Of a stretch of 64,000 nt of DNA, positions 1-9,624 are shown piece after piece. The notes beneath the pieces were generated by a model. That model ran no database searches and was not told the DNA's origin. It was given only the letters and a program-made list of their open reading frames with translations. Position 1 is the stretch's first letter; each line of letters opens with the position of its first letter. Made by a program: the position numbers and the translations under genes. This stretch comes from Xanthomonas arboricola pv. populi (lineage in GTDB: Bacteria; Pseudomonadota; Gammaproteobacteria; Xanthomonadales; Xanthomonadaceae), in NCBI RefSeq assembly GCF_002939945.1, contig NZ_MDEB01000002.1, positions 1 to 64,000 of the forward strand, read 5' to 3'.

Positions 1-46
1 CCGATGTCACATGTCTCGTCATTGGGTAGCGTTGATCAGACCATCC

Positions 47-2374
47 CTAAGGCTGCGCGCCCAACCAGGCTTCCAGTGCTGCCGCCGGCAAAGGCCGCGA
101 GAACAGATAGCCCTGTAGCACTTCGCAGCCGAGGTCGGCGAGGAACAGGCGCTGTGCTTCGTTTTCCACGCCTTCGGCAACCACGTGCTTGCGCAGATGC
201 TCGCCGATGCGCAGCACCGAGGTGGTGAGGGCGCGAGCGTCTTCGCTGTGTTCGATATCGCGCACGAAGCTCATGTCCAGCTTGAGTTCGTCGATCGGCA
301 GACGATGCAGATGGCTCAGGCTGGAATAGCCGGTGCCGAAGTCGTCCAGCGACAACGAGATGCCGGCTTCGCGGATGGCGTGCAGGTTTTCCAGCACGCC
401 GGGTTGCCCGGAGAGCATCACGCTCTCGGTCATTTCCAGCGTGAGGTCGGAGGGCTGCGCACCCATGTCGGCGATCAGGCGCAGCAGGTCGCTAAGCATG
501 CGCGGGCTTTCGAAGCTGCTTGCCGACAGGTTCACCGACACGCGCGACACCGGCACACCGCGTTTGCGCCAATCTGCGATCTGCCGGCAGGCGCTGCGCA
601 GCACCCAGTCGTTGAGCTGCGGCATCATGCCTTGCTCTTCGGCAACGGGCAGGAAACGCGTTGGCGAAATGGCGCCCAGTTGCGGATGATTCCAGCGCAA
701 TAGCGCTTCCACGCCGTACAGCGCATGCGGCGCGGCGCTGTGCAATTGCGGTTGATAATGCAGTTGCAGTTGATCGCGGCCGATGGCCTGACGCAGCTCC
801 GCTTCCAGCGCAACGCGTTCCTGCGCCATGCGGTTCATGTCGGAACTGAAGAAGCGGAACCGTCCGCCGCCTTCCTGCTTGGCGCGATTCATGGCCAGAT
901 CGGCATGCCGCAGCAGGATGTTGATGTCGCGCCCGTCCTCGGGAAACATCGCCACGCCGATGCTGGCCGACGGATGCACCGTCATGTGCCCGACCGGCAG
1001 CGGCCTGGCAATGGTGCCCAGCACACGTTCTGCGGCGGCACTGGCCTGCTCGGCGCTGCATTGCGGCAGCGCGAGCGCGAATTCGTCGCCGGTCAGGCGC
1101 GCCAGCATGGAGGTGGCGGCCAGTTGTTCGCCGATGCGCAAGGCGATGTCGCGCAGCAGGCCATCGCCGGCTGCATGGCCCTGGCTGTCGTTGATCAACT
1201 TGAAGCGGTCGATGTTGATGAACATCAACGTGGCCGGTTCGCCGGCATATTCGGCCTGCGTCAAGGCTTGCTCGGCGCGTGCGCTGAACATGATGCGGTT
1301 GGGCAGGCCGGTCAGCGCATCGTAGAACGCGAGTTGATGCACGCGTTGGCGGATTTGTTCGCGCTCCAGTGCCAGCGTGCACAACTGCTGGCACAGATCG
1401 GTGAGGCGTACGTGCCAGGCATCGGCACGCTGCGCCTTGCGGTAGTACAGCGCGAAGGTGCCGAGCACGCGTGCGCTGTTGGAGCGGATCGGCGTGCTCC
1501 AGCAAGCACGCAAGCCCATCGGCAGCAACAGGTCGCGGAATTGCGCGAACAGCGGGTCGGTGGCGATGTCTTCCACCATCACCGCGCGGCCGCGCCAGGC
1601 GGCGGTGCCGCAGGCGCCTGCGCCCGGCGCGATCTTCAGACCGTTGACCGCATCGGCATACTCCGGCGGTAGGCTGGGTGCAGCCAGCGAATGCAGGCAG
1701 CCTTGATTGTCCGCGCTCATGACCGTGGCCAGCACGTCCGGTGCGATCCGCTCGACCTCGGTGCAGATCAGCGTCATGACCTCGATCAGCGGCCGCTCCT
1801 GCACCAAGGCCTCGAGCACGCGGTGCTGCAGCACCTCATGCATCTTGGTGTCGGTGATGTCGGTCAGCACCGCCACGTAATGCGATGGGAGATGCCTGGC
1901 GTCGTAGATCGGATTGAAGTTGAGCGAGATCCACAGCGGCGTGCCGTCCTTGCGATACACCAGCAGGTCGGCCTGAGTCTGCTGCAGCGCGTCGGCGCGG
2001 TCGCGGATGCGCGCCACTTCGTCCTGGTCGCTTTGCGCGCGGGTGAGCACGTCCGAGGGGCGCTTGCCGACCAGTTCGGCTTCGGTGTAGCCGAACATGC
2101 GCTGGAAACCATCGTTGGCGTAGAGCAGACGCGATTGCAGATCGCAGATCAGGATCGCAGTGCTGCTGCCGTCCAGCGCTTCGGCCAGTAGCCGCGAGCG
2201 CGTGGCGTTGGGATGTTCGTCAGGCCTGGTCATACCAGCGGTGACTGGGCCGGCCTTGATCGTCCTGGGGGGTGTCGCGTGATCTGCCGGCGCATCCGCC
2301 GTCGTCGGCGACGTGGTTTCCGCGACGCCGGGAACCGCCGCCTGGTCGGTCGGATGCGGGGGACGGGCGTTCAT
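47..2374 (-). CDS. PAS-GAF-GGDEF-EAL cyclic-di-GMP signalling protein
   Basis: A 775-residue cytoplasmic protein with no membrane segment. An N-terminal Pro/Ala-rich stretch is followed by a PAS domain (about 65-185), a GAF domain (about 195-335), a GGDEF domain (about 350-510) and an EAL domain (about 525-765). The GGDEF signature reads TGDEF, so cyclase activity is doubtful. The EAL domain keeps its signatures (VEALLRW, VNLSA, EMTES, DDFGTGYSSL, KLDMSFV), so c-di-GMP phosphodiesterase activity is likely, perhaps tuned by GTP binding to the degenerate GGDEF. It starts 6 bp after cheB and is probably the last gene of the cheR-cheD-cheB operon, which suggests it links c-di-GMP to chemotaxis. 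Activity is inferred from motifs only. Confidence 0.93.
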   Translation of the reverse strand: MNARPPHPTDQAAVPGVAETTSPTTADAPADHATPPRTIKAGPVTAGMTRPDEHPNATRSRLLAEALDGSSTAILICDLQSRLLYANDGFQRMFGYTEAELVGKRPSDVLTRAQSDQDEVARIRDRADALQQTQADLLVYRKDGTPLWISLNFNPIYDARHLPSHYVAVLTDITDTKMHEVLQHRVLEALVQERPLIEVMTLICTEVERIAPDVLATVMSADNQGCLHSLAAPSLPPEYADAVNGLKIAPGAGACGTAAWRGRAVMVEDIATDPLFAQFRDLLLPMGLRACWSTPIRSNSARVLGTFALYYRKAQRADAWHVRLTDLCQQLCTLALEREQIRQRVHQLAFYDALTGLPNRIMFSARAEQALTQAEYAGEPATLMFINIDRFKLINDSQGHAAGDGLLRDIALRIGEQLAATSMLARLTGDEFALALPQCSAEQASAAAERVLGTIARPLPVGHMTVHPSASIGVAMFPEDGRDINILLRHADLAMNRAKQEGGGRFRFFSSDMNRMAQERVALEAELRQAIGRDQLQLHYQPQLHSAAPHALYGVEALLRWNHPQLGAISPTRFLPVAEEQGMMPQLNDWVLRSACRQIADWRKRGVPVSRVSVNLSASSFESPRMLSDLLRLIADMGAQPSDLTLEMTESVMLSGQPGVLENLHAIREAGISLSLDDFGTGYSSLSHLHRLPIDELKLDMSFVRDIEHSEDARALTTSVLRIGEHLRKHVVAEGVENEAQRLFLADLGCEVLQGYLFSRPLPAAALEAWLGAQP

Positions 2375-2380
2375 GCCGGA

Positions 2381-3457
2381 TCAGCGTCTCTGCACCGCCA
2401 GCGCGATCAGGCGCTCGGCAACGCGGTCCAGCGGCACCACTTCCTGCGCGGCACCGAGTTTGTAGGCGGCTCCCGGCATGCCCCAGACCACGCTGCTGGC
2501 TTCGTCCTGCACCAGCGTGGGCGCACCCGCCTGCAGCATTTCCAGCAGACCGCGCGCGCCGTCGTCGCCCATGCCGGTGAGTATGGCACCGACCGCATTC
2601 GGGCCGGCGTTGGCGGCGACGGAGCGGAACAGCACGTCCACCGCCGGCTTGTGGCGATTGACCGGCGGGCCGTCATCGATGCGGCAGCGCCAGCGCGCGC
2701 CGTCGCGGATGATGCGCAAGTGCTGGCCGCCCGGCGGCAGATAGGCGTGGCCAGGCAGGATCGCCTCGCCATCGCTGGCTTCGCGGACCGACATCGCCGA
2801 ATGGCGATTGAGGCGCTCGGCGAAGGCGGTGCTGAAGCTGGCCGGCAGATGCTGGGTCATCACCACCGCCGGCGCATCGGCGGGCATGTGTTCGAGCACC
2901 ACGCGCAGGGCTTCGGTGCCGCCGGCAGAGGCGCCGATGGCGATCAAGCGGTCGGTGGTGCGGAAGCGCAGCGCGCTGCCGGGCACCGGCGCGGACTGCA
3001 TGTCCAGGGTGACCTTGGGCGCGCTGGGACGATTGAGCGCGCTGACCTTGGCCTTGGACGCCATCTTGACCTTGCTGACGATTTCTTCGGCATAGCCTTC
3101 CAGCCCGCGTGCGACGTCGATCTTGGGCTTGGAGACGAAATCTACCGCGCCCAGCGATAGGGCCTGCAAGGTGGTGTCGGCGCCACGTTCGGTCAGCGAT
3201 GAAATCATCACCACCGGGGTGGGGCGCAGGCGCATGAGGTTTTCCAGAAACACCAGGCCGTCCATGCGCGGCATTTCCACATCCAGCGTGATCACGTCCG
3301 GATTGAGGCGTTTGATCTTTTCGCGCGCCAGGATCGGGTCGGCGGCCGAGCCGATCACCTCGATGCCGGCATCGCGCGAGAGGATTTCGGTCAGTATCTG
3401 GCGTACGACCGCCGAGTCGTCGACGATCAATACACGCACAGGAGTTTCCAGCGTCAT
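2381..3457 (-). CDS. cheB: CheB, chemoreceptor glutamate methylesterase/deamidase response regulator
   Basis: A 358-residue protein. The receiver domain is N-terminal ([12 protein letters not shown], phosphoacceptor Asp in [10 protein letters not shown]), followed by a linker and the methylesterase domain. The catalytic Ser (GASAGG), His (TQHL) and Asp (GMGDDGA) are all visible. It removes methyl groups from receptors when phosphorylated by CheA, providing adaptation. The start is the Met of MTLETPVRV, which overlaps the cheD stop by 4 bp (ATGA), rather than an in-frame Met 46 codons upstream inside cheD. It is co-transcribed with cheR and cheD. Confidence 0.97.
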   Translation of the reverse strand: MTLETPVRVLIVDDSAVVRQILTEILSRDAGIEVIGSAADPILAREKIKRLNPDVITLDVEMPRMDGLVFLENLMRLRPTPVVMISSLTERGADTTLQALSLGAVDFVSKPKIDVARGLEGYAEEIVSKVKMASKAKVSALNRPSAPKVTLDMQSAPVPGSALRFRTTDRLIAIGASAGGTEALRVVLEHMPADAPAVVMTQHLPASFSTAFAERLNRHSAMSVREASDGEAILPGHAYLPPGGQHLRIIRDGARWRCRIDDGPPVNRHKPAVDVLFRSVAANAGPNAVGAILTGMGDDGARGLLEMLQAGAPTLVQDEASSVVWGMPGAAYKLGAAQEVVPLDRVAERLIALAVQRR

Positions 3458-4050
3458 TCGAACAACTCCACTCCACCGGTCACCGGTGCTTTGGACAGAC
3501 GGGCGCGCACGGCCGATTCGGCTGCGGCGACTTCGGCTTCGTGTGCATGTGGCAAACGCTGCACGACCACGCGCCCGGTCGTCGGGAAGAACCACACCTT
3601 ACGCGGATGGATGCCGCACAGATCTTCGGCAAGGATGGGAATGTGTTCGTCCTGCAGGTACTGGCGCACGAACTCGGCGTTGCGGGTGCCGACCGGGTTG
3701 CTGGTGAAGCCCTTGAGCACGTTGGCTCCACCGAAGACCTTGGCTTCGATGCGTTTGCGATGCGCGCCGCGCTTGAGCATGTCGTTGATCAGCAACTCCA
3801 TCGCATAACTGCCGTAACGCGCGGGTGCGCCATCGCCGACCTTGCCTTCAGGCAGCAGGAAGTGATTCATGCCGCCGATCTTCAGGACCGGATCGCGCAG
3901 GCAGGCAGCAACGCACGATCCCAGGGTGGTTGTCAATGCGGTGTCGTCGTCCACCACCAGGTATTGGGTGGGCAGTAGCTTGGCGGTGATGGTCTGGAAC
4001 CGCGAGTCGCGGTAGCGCATGACATCGTCGACCTGCACGGCGGTACTCAT
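3454..4050 (-). CDS. cheD: CheD, chemoreceptor glutamine deamidase
   Basis: A 198-residue protein of the CheD family. The catalytic Cys lies in [10 protein letters not shown] and the catalytic His in GGMNHFLLP. It deamidates glutamines in receptor methylation helices, maturing them for CheR/CheB. It overlaps cheR upstream and cheB downstream by 4 bp each, so the three adaptation enzymes are translationally coupled. The family does not normally occur in E. coli but is usual in polar-flagellated gammaproteobacteria. Confidence 0.97.
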   Translation of the reverse strand: MSTAVQVDDVMRYRDSRFQTITAKLLPTQYLVVDDDTALTTTLGSCVAACLRDPVLKIGGMNHFLLPEGKVGDGAPARYGSYAMELLINDMLKRGAHRKRIEAKVFGGANVLKGFTSNPVGTRNAEFVRQYLQDEHIPILAEDLCGIHPRKVWFFPTTGRVVVQRLPHAHEAEVAAAESAVRARLSKAPVTGGVELFE

Positions 4051-4916
4051 GCAGACGCTCCCGCGCGCGGGCTACGCCGATACAGCGTGCGCCCGCACGG
4101 CTGGATCAGATCGGCCGCGTGCAGGTAGTTCTCCGAGTGCCCGGTATAGAGCAGACCGTCGTCGCCCATGTGGCTGACCAGCCGCGACAGGATGCCGCGC
4201 TGGGTCGGTTTGTCGAAATAGATCATCACGTTGCGGCAGAACAGCGCCGCGTACGGGCCGCCGACGTCGTAACGCGGTGCCAGCAGATTCAACTGACGGT
4301 ATTCGATGAGTTGGCGCAACGCCGGAATGACCCGGCACTTGCCTTCGTTGGGGCCGCTGCCGCGCTGGAAATACTTGCGCTTGATCGATGCGTCCAGCGA
4401 GGCGACGCGGTCGACGGCATAGACGCCGCGCGAGGCGGTTTCCAGCACCTGGGTATCGACGTCGGTGGCGACGATGCTGACCGGCGGGGTCAACGTGCCG
4501 AAGGCTTCGCAGGCGGTGATGGCGATGGAGTAGGGCTCCTCACCGGTGGAGGCTGCGCACGACCAGATCTTCAACGGCGCCTGCGAGGCGCGCTTTTGCA
4601 GTTCTTCGCGCAGTTTGTCGAAGTGGTGCGGCTCGCGGAAGAACGAGGTGAGGTTGGTGGTCAGCGCGTTGGTGAACGCCTGCCATTCCTCTTCGTCGGT
4701 GCCTGCTTCCAGCTGGTCCAGATAGTCGCGGAAGGAGCGCAGACCGAGCACGCGAAGACGACGCGACAGCCGGCCATACACCATGTCGCGCTTGGCCGGA
4801 GCCAGGGCGATGCCGACACGCTGATAGATCAGGTCGCAGACGCGCTTGAAATCGCGGTCGCCAAAATCAAATTCGCGTGTGTCTGAAGCGGGAGTCGAAG
4901 TGGTCGTCATATTCAT
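4047..4916 (-). CDS. cheR: CheR, chemoreceptor methyltransferase
   Basis: A 289-residue SAM-dependent methyltransferase. The N-terminal helical domain (about 15-85) includes [15 protein letters not shown]. The SAM-binding domain follows with [14 protein letters not shown], and late motif FCRNVMIYF is present. It methylates receptor glutamates. It is the first gene of cheR-cheD-cheB-EAL. A sigma-28-like box sits about 24 bp upstream. All five intact receptors in this window end in a W-x-x-F pentapeptide, so this CheR should use pentapeptide tethering. Confidence 0.97.
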   Translation of the reverse strand: MNMTTTSTPASDTREFDFGDRDFKRVCDLIYQRVGIALAPAKRDMVYGRLSRRLRVLGLRSFRDYLDQLEAGTDEEEWQAFTNALTTNLTSFFREPHHFDKLREELQKRASQAPLKIWSCAASTGEEPYSIAITACEAFGTLTPPVSIVATDVDTQVLETASRGVYAVDRVASLDASIKRKYFQRGSGPNEGKCRVIPALRQLIEYRQLNLLAPRYDVGGPYAALFCRNVMIYFDKPTQRGILSRLVSHMGDDGLLYTGHSENYLHAADLIQPCGRTLYRRSPRAGASA

Positions 4917-4939
4917 ACGCGTCGTGAGCTATGACTGGA

Positions 4940-4965
4940 TATCGGCCACGTGGTCATGCAACTGA
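4940..4965 (-). promoter_or_regulatory. Probable sigma-28 (FliA) promoter of cheR operon
   Basis: On the minus strand the site reads TCAG-N15-GCCGATA, one or two bases off the sigma-28 pattern TAAA-N15-GCCGATAA. The -10 end lies 24 bp before the cheR start, giving a leader of roughly 16 nt. Confidence 0.5.
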
Positions 4966-4989
4966 AGCACCAATCGTGCATTGCAGACA

Positions 4990-5043
4990 GTCGGGTCCGA
5001 TGGCGGTACCCGGCGCCGCGTAGGCGGCGCGATCGGACCCGAC
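4990..5043. repeat. Nested inverted repeat between cheR and chemoreceptor gene
   Basis: A perfect 12-bp inverted repeat, GTCGGGTCCGAT at 4990-5001 and its complement at 5032-5043. It encloses a second GC hairpin (GGCGCCGC ... GCGGCGC). It lies between the cheR promoter and the intrinsic terminator of the upstream receptor gene. Function is unknown; it could be a fold-back transcript end or a small dispersed repeat. Confidence 0.6.
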
Positions 5044-5080
5044 GGCGGGACGGCGTGCGCTGCGCCGACTGCAGAGACAC

Positions 5081-5105
5081 AAAGCCCCGGCAGTGCCGGG
5101 GCTTT
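5081..5105. terminator. Bidirectional-looking intrinsic terminator
   Basis: An 11-bp perfect stem AAAGCCCCGGC / GCCGGGGCTTT with a 3-nt loop, 18 bp past the stop of the receptor gene on the minus strand. The terminal A and T tracts let it work on either strand, though the T-run is short. Confidence 0.75.
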
Positions 5106-5122
5106 GCGGGGACAACGTTGGA

Positions 5123-7495
5123 TCAGAACTCTTGCCAGTTACCGTCGGCCAGCGCGGCCTGCGGCTTGGTCGGCCGCGACGATGTGGCCGCTGCACGCGC
5201 AGCCGGCTTGGCTGCGGACTTCAGTGCAGGCGGACGCGAGGCGGACGGGCGCGCGCGCGCGCCCGGGGCGGCCGGCTCGTCCAGCTTGAACACCGACACC
5301 GCTTCGGCCAGGTGGCCGGCCTGCTCTTCCATCGAGCGTGCGGCCGCAGTGGCTTCTTCCACCAGGGCGGCGTTCTGCTGGGTGGTTTCGTCCATCTGGG
5401 TGATGGTCTGGTTGACCTGCTCGATGCCGGCCGACTGTTCCTGCGAGGCAGCAGAAATCTCGCCCATGATGTCGGTGACGCGCTGCACGCTGGCCACGAT
5501 CTCGGCCATGGTCGCACCGGCCTTGCGCACCAGTGCCGAACCCTCGGCCACCTTGTGCACGGAGTCGTCGATCAAGCCCTTGATCTCCTTGGCGGCACCG
5601 GCCGAACGCTGTGCCAGCGTACGCACTTCCGAGGCGACCACGGCAAACCCGCGGCCCTGCTCGCCGGCACGTGCGGCTTCCACCGCCGCGTTCAAGGCCA
5701 GGATGTTGGTCTGGAAGGCGATGCCGTCGATCACCGAGATGATGTCGGCGATCTTCTTGGACGAGGCCTCGATGCCGGACATGGTGGTGACCACCTGCGT
5801 GACCACGTCGCCGCCCTGCGAGGCCACGCCGGTGGCGCCGATGGCGAGCTGGTTGGCCTGACGGGCGCTTTCGGCGTTCTGCCTGACGGTGGAGGTGAGC
5901 TCCTCCATCGAGGCGGCGGTTTCTTCCAGATTGGCAGCCTGCTGCTCGGTACGATGCGACAGGTCGCTGTTGCCGGAGGCGATCTCGCCGGCGGCCGAGT
6001 TGATCGCCGTGGACGAGACCTTGATGCGTCCGACGATGTCGGCCAGCTGCTCGGCGGTGCTATTGGCATCGTCACGCATCTGCGCGAACACGCCACTGAA
6101 TTGGCCATGCATGCGCACGGTCAGGTCGCCACGAGACAGGGCCGACAGCAATGCGGAGATCTGTTCCAGGCTACCGGCGTTGGCATCCAGCAGGCCGTTG
6201 AGCTGCTGGGCCAGTTGCAGGAAGAAGCCCTGCTTGCCGTCGGTTTCCACCCGGCCGCTCATGTCGCCGCTGGCAGCGGCATGCACGATGCGGGCGACTT
6301 CTTCTTCGACCTGGACTTCGATGGTGCGGTCGCGCCATTCGCAAACCTCGCCGGTACTTTCGTCCTGCTCGTTCTTGATGACGGTGATGGTCTGCATCAT
6401 CACGAACTCGCCGTAGCGCTCTTCGAAGCTGGTGATACCGTCGCGTTCCAACGCTGCGATGCCTTTGCGCACGGTCGATTCGGACAGGCCGAGATAGCTG
6501 ATGTGCTGACCGATGATCTTGCTGGCTTCAAAATCGGGCGAGGACAGACGGATGTTGCCTTCGTATTGCGTGACCAGCTTCTGAAACGCCTCGTTGGCGT
6601 AGATCATGACCCGATCGGTGTCGGTGATGAAGGTGCCGGTGGAGGATTTGTCCAGCGCGGTACGGATACGCAGATTTTCGTCGGCGATCTTCTGATCGCG
6701 TTCGATACGCTCCTTCAGGTCGTGCTGCATACGGTACATGGAACGCATCAGTTCGCCCACTTCGTCCTGGCCCTGCACATTGATCTGGCCATCCAGCTTG
6801 CCGCTGGCGATTTCGGTGGCGGTGGATACCGCGCGGCGCATGCTCTTGACGATGGAGCGCGCGAACAGGAACGCAAGGCCCAGGCCGCCAGCGACGCCGA
6901 TCAACACCACCAGGACGGTCAGCGAGACAGATGTCGCGTGGACGGTTTCGGCCTTGTGCTTGGCCGCCTGTGCCAGCCGATTGTCTTCGGCGATCAATGC
7001 AGCCAGCGAATCCTTGGCCTTGTTGTGCAGCGTCCGCGTCTCACCAACGAAGGTGTCGATGGCATCGTCAGGCAGGTTCAGTTCGAGCATCTCGTCGACG
7101 CTTGCGTAGGAAGCGGAAGCCTTCTTCCAGTCCACCACGAAGTTATTGAACAGCTTCTTCTGTTGCTGACTTTCGATCAATCGCGGATAGTTGCCGATCA
7201 CGTCTTCGATCTGCTTGTGCAGCTTGCCGATGTCGGCCTTTGCATCCAGTTTGACCGAGTCGCTGGCGCGCACCAGGCTCTGATAGGACGCAATGCGGAA
7301 CTCGCCGAGCATGCCGCGCAGATCGCCCGCTTCGCGCACGCTGGACATGGTATTGCCGGCCAAACCGCTGGTGACGTTGCTGAGCGAGGCCAGACCCGCA
7401 TAGGCGATGATCCCCTGCACCAGCATGATCAGCAGCACGATGCCGAACGCCAGCATCAGCTTGGGCATCAATTTGAGATTGTTGATCCATTGCAT
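5123..7495 (-). CDS. Methyl-accepting chemotaxis protein with cytoplasmic PAS
   Basis: A 790-residue chemoreceptor. It has a TM segment near 10-32, a periplasmic helical sensor (about 33-185), a second TM (about 190-215), HAMP, a PAS-like domain (about 265-400, [14 protein letters not shown]), a second HAMP-like linker and a long signalling hairpin. The hairpin tip reads [20 protein letters not shown]. Methylation helices carry [10 protein letters not shown]. The C-terminus is GNWQEF, a CheR-tethering pentapeptide. The start is Met of MQWINNLKL, preceded by a GGGGAA Shine-Dalgarno; a Met 11 codons upstream lacks one. The extra PAS suggests sensing of an internal redox or energy signal. Confidence 0.93.
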   Translation of the reverse strand: MQWINNLKLMPKLMLAFGIVLLIMLVQGIIAYAGLASLSNVTSGLAGNTMSSVREAGDLRGMLGEFRIASYQSLVRASDSVKLDAKADIGKLHKQIEDVIGNYPRLIESQQQKKLFNNFVVDWKKASASYASVDEMLELNLPDDAIDTFVGETRTLHNKAKDSLAALIAEDNRLAQAAKHKAETVHATSVSLTVLVVLIGVAGGLGLAFLFARSIVKSMRRAVSTATEIASGKLDGQINVQGQDEVGELMRSMYRMQHDLKERIERDQKIADENLRIRTALDKSSTGTFITDTDRVMIYANEAFQKLVTQYEGNIRLSSPDFEASKIIGQHISYLGLSESTVRKGIAALERDGITSFEERYGEFVMMQTITVIKNEQDESTGEVCEWRDRTIEVQVEEEVARIVHAAASGDMSGRVETDGKQGFFLQLAQQLNGLLDANAGSLEQISALLSALSRGDLTVRMHGQFSGVFAQMRDDANSTAEQLADIVGRIKVSSTAINSAAGEIASGNSDLSHRTEQQAANLEETAASMEELTSTVRQNAESARQANQLAIGATGVASQGGDVVTQVVTTMSGIEASSKKIADIISVIDGIAFQTNILALNAAVEAARAGEQGRGFAVVASEVRTLAQRSAGAAKEIKGLIDDSVHKVAEGSALVRKAGATMAEIVASVQRVTDIMGEISAASQEQSAGIEQVNQTITQMDETTQQNAALVEEATAAARSMEEQAGHLAEAVSVFKLDEPAAPGARARPSASRPPALKSAAKPAARAAATSSRPTKPQAALADGNWQEF

Positions 7496-7545
7496 TGACA
7501 CGATTCCCCGGTAGAAGTCAGTGCGCATAACCGCAAACGGCAGAG

Positions 7546-7566
7546 CGCCACGCGCGAGGCGTGGCG
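7546..7566 (-). terminator. Hairpin after small secreted protein gene
   Basis: An 8-bp perfect stem CGCCACGC / GCGTGGCG with a 5-nt loop, 13 bp past the stop of the 127-residue gene on the minus strand. No clear U-tract follows, so termination is only likely. Confidence 0.4.
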
Positions 7567-7579
7567 ATCTGCGCGGCGA

Positions 7580-7963
7580 TTACTTGATGGTGGCAAGCTT
7601 CAGGCTGGCCGGCGAGCTGACTTCGATTTCGGCACGCGAGCTGTCGCGCTGGATCTTGCCGAGCACACAAACGTCCTTGCCTTCCAGGGTTTCCGGGGCA
7701 AAGCTGAACTTGCCGCGATTGGCGCCGTCGATGCGGGCCGAGAAGGTGTGACGCGGGAACATGCCGCCCATGTACAGGAAGGTGGGTTCACCTTCCGAGC
7801 TCTGGGCGTACTTGGCTTTTTCGACCTTGCCGCACACCATGCCGTCCTTGCCGACGAAACGGGTCGCCATTTCCGGCGGAATCATTTCCTGCGACTGAGC
7901 CGACAGCGTGGGAGCTACGATCACGAGAGCAGCGACGGGGAGGAGCGAGAGCAGGAACTTCAT
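7580..7963 (-). CDS. Small secreted protein of unknown function, probable FliA regulon member
   Basis: A 127-residue protein with a classical Sec signal peptide: MKFLLSLLPVAALVIVAP, cleavage probably after LSA near residue 22. The mature part is about 105 residues with alternating strands and two Cys (GMVCGKVE, KDVCVLGK), resembling a small beta-barrel/OB-like domain, but I do not recognise the family. A sigma-28 box lies about 65 bp upstream, and it sits between cheW and a receptor gene. This points to a periplasmic motility or chemotaxis accessory. That role is inference from context. Confidence 0.8.
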   Translation of the reverse strand: MKFLLSLLPVAALVIVAPTLSAQSQEMIPPEMATRFVGKDGMVCGKVEKAKYAQSSEGEPTFLYMGGMFPRHTFSARIDGANRGKFSFAPETLEGKDVCVLGKIQRDSSRAEIEVSSPASLKLATIK

Positions 7964-8025
7964 TGGGATTCTCCAGAATCAAAAGTCGAACGGTGACCCG
8001 TTTGTGTACGCGGGCTTCTATTCAG

Positions 8026-8052
8026 CTATCGGCTAGCCGCCGTTCAACTTGA
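8026..8052 (-). promoter_or_regulatory. Sigma-28 (FliA) promoter of the small secreted protein gene
   Basis: The minus strand reads TCAA-N15-GCCGATAG, a near-consensus sigma-28 site. The predicted start of transcription lies near 8019, leaving a leader of about 55 nt before the ATG at 7963. Confidence 0.65.
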
Positions 8053-8134
8053 ATCCGAAAAATGTGATTTGTATCTCACTTCAACTTCGTTGTGCGTCTC
8101 GTGTCGGGACGCTCCCGACACCAGATGGTCTGAA

Positions 8135-8620
8135 TCAGGCTGCTTCTTCGGCCAGCTGCTGCTGCCCGAGTTCGGCGCTGTCCAGCAGGGTCTCGATATC
8201 CAGCAGGATCAGCATGCGATCGTCCTGGGTGCCGATGCCCGAGATGAAGCGGGTGTCGACCGAGGCGCCGAATTCGGGGGTGGGGCGGATCTGATCGTCG
8301 TTGAGCGGAATCACGTCCGAGACGCTGTCCACCACGATGCCGACCACGCGGTCTTCGACGTTGAGCACGATCATCACGGTGAAGGCGTCGTAGCGCGCTT
8401 CTTTCAGGCGCAGCTTCAGGCGCAGGTCGATCACCGGCACGATGGTGCCGCGCAGGTTGATCACACCCTTGATGTAGTCCGGTGCGTCGGGCAGGCGGGT
8501 GACCGAATCGTAACCGCGGATTTCCTGCACCTTCAGGATGTCCACGCCGTAATGTTCTTCGCCCAAGGCGAAGCTGAGGAATTCACCACCGGTGCCGGTG
8601 GTCGTGCTTTTGTCGTTCAT
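8135..8620 (-). CDS. cheW: CheW, chemotaxis coupling protein
   Basis: A 161-residue single-domain CheW that bridges receptors and CheA. It shows the family pattern FLSFALGEEHYGVDILKVQEIRG (in two parts), then GVINLRGTIVPVIDLR and VVGIVVDSVSDVI. The length is typical. It stands alone between ycgR and the secreted-protein gene. A second CheW-like protein (parP) lies at 23.8 kb, but this one is the canonical coupler. Confidence 0.97.
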   Translation of the reverse strand: MNDKSTTTGTGGEFLSFALGEEHYGVDILKVQEIRGYDSVTRLPDAPDYIKGVINLRGTIVPVIDLRLKLRLKEARYDAFTVMIVLNVEDRVVGIVVDSVSDVIPLNDDQIRPTPEFGASVDTRFISGIGTQDDRMLILLDIETLLDSAELGQQQLAEEAA

Positions 8621-8751
8621 GGAAACTCCGGGCGTTGCGGCTGAGTGTCGGATTGCAGCTATAAGAACAGCATGCGGATGAGGATTGCCCTAGCAACATC
8701 GGCGCAGTGCAGGGCAACTTTAGCTGTGCGCCATGACTGGTGCGGATGGGT

Positions 8752-9537
8752 TCAGAACATGCCACTCTTGCGCGCATTGCGCTGGCGGTCGACCCGGAAG
8801 ATGTAGCGCTGGATGGTCTCGTCGGCGCCGCGAGGCAGGTCGCTGAACTGCATGCCGACGCGGAAACCTTCGCTGCCGTTGGGCAGGGTCTGCTTGTATT
8901 GGCTGCACACCGTCAGTGGCAGGGTGATCGGCGCCGTGTCGGGCAGCTGCAGCGTGCAGTGACGGTAGGTGCGCTGCGGTTCGAGCAATGGCATGCCATC
9001 GGCGAGCGAGACCGCCAGGCCGCCGCTGCTGATATCGATCACGCGCAGCTGCAGATTGAAAGTGCCGCCCTGTACCTCGTCCTGGCGAACGATGCAGATG
9101 GGCGAGTCGGTGATCGGCGTTTCCAACCGGTACGACTCGCGACGCTGCATGTGATACATCGCCTCGGGCAGTGCGGCGCGGAAGGCGACATGGATGTCGC
9201 GCTCCAGCCGGTCGGGCGTTTCCAGGCGGAAGCGGATGTTGACCCTTTCCAGTTGCGCGTAGCACAGCAGGTACCTGGCCTCCTGGATGGCGCGGTTGGA
9301 GGACTCGTTATGGCTGCCGTCCAGCATCACGCAGTCGTCGTCTTCGTCCACCTCGAGCACGGCGGTGGGCACGGCCATGTCGCGCCCGGCCACATGCATG
9401 GTCACGATGGCGCGCTGGTCGAGCAACTGGCGCAGCAGGCCGCGGATCTGCCGTTTGTTGCGCAACAGATAGCGCTCGTCATCTTCGGCAGGGTGATCGG
9501 CGTCGTGATCCAGCTCTGAGGTATCGCCTTGGGACAT
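8752..9537 (-). CDS. ycgR: YcgR-type PilZ flagellar brake protein
   Basis: A 261-residue protein with an N-terminal YcgR domain and a C-terminal PilZ domain. The c-di-GMP contacts are intact: RRESYR (RxxxR) and DISSGG (D/N-x-S-x-x-G). YcgR binds the flagellar motor when c-di-GMP is high and slows or biases rotation. The start at MSQGDTSEL is chosen over a Met four codons upstream. A strong sigma-28 box lies 60 bp upstream, so it should be made with the late flagellar genes. Confidence 0.93.
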   Translation of the reverse strand: MSQGDTSELDHDADHPAEDDERYLLRNKRQIRGLLRQLLDQRAIVTMHVAGRDMAVPTAVLEVDEDDDCVMLDGSHNESSNRAIQEARYLLCYAQLERVNIRFRLETPDRLERDIHVAFRAALPEAMYHMQRRESYRLETPITDSPICIVRQDEVQGGTFNLQLRVIDISSGGLAVSLADGMPLLEPQRTYRHCTLQLPDTAPITLPLTVCSQYKQTLPNGSEGFRVGMQFSDLPRGADETIQRYIFRVDRQRNARKSGMF

Positions 9538-9596
9538 GGGCACAAGCACAGTAGATGCGGGAAGACGCTTGAACGGTTGTCCCGGCGTCGTCTTGA

Positions 9597-9621
9597 TATC
9601 GGCGGCAAAGCGAAATCTTTA
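9597..9621 (-). promoter_or_regulatory. Sigma-28 (FliA) promoter of ycgR
   Basis: The minus strand reads TAAAG-N13-GCCGATAT (or TTAA-N15-GCCGATA), very close to the sigma-28 consensus. It ends 60 bp before the ycgR start. Its -35 end lies 3 bp from the terminal repeat of a MITE-like element, so the insertion supplies the DNA immediately upstream of the promoter. Confidence 0.7.
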
Positions 9622-9624
9622 AGG

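Noticed and set aside
5093-7498. 801-codon plus-strand frame opposite a chemoreceptor (likewise 15230-17524)
   Set aside because: Antisense shadow of receptor genes; His/Gly/Asp-rich translation with repeats mirroring the receptor codons.
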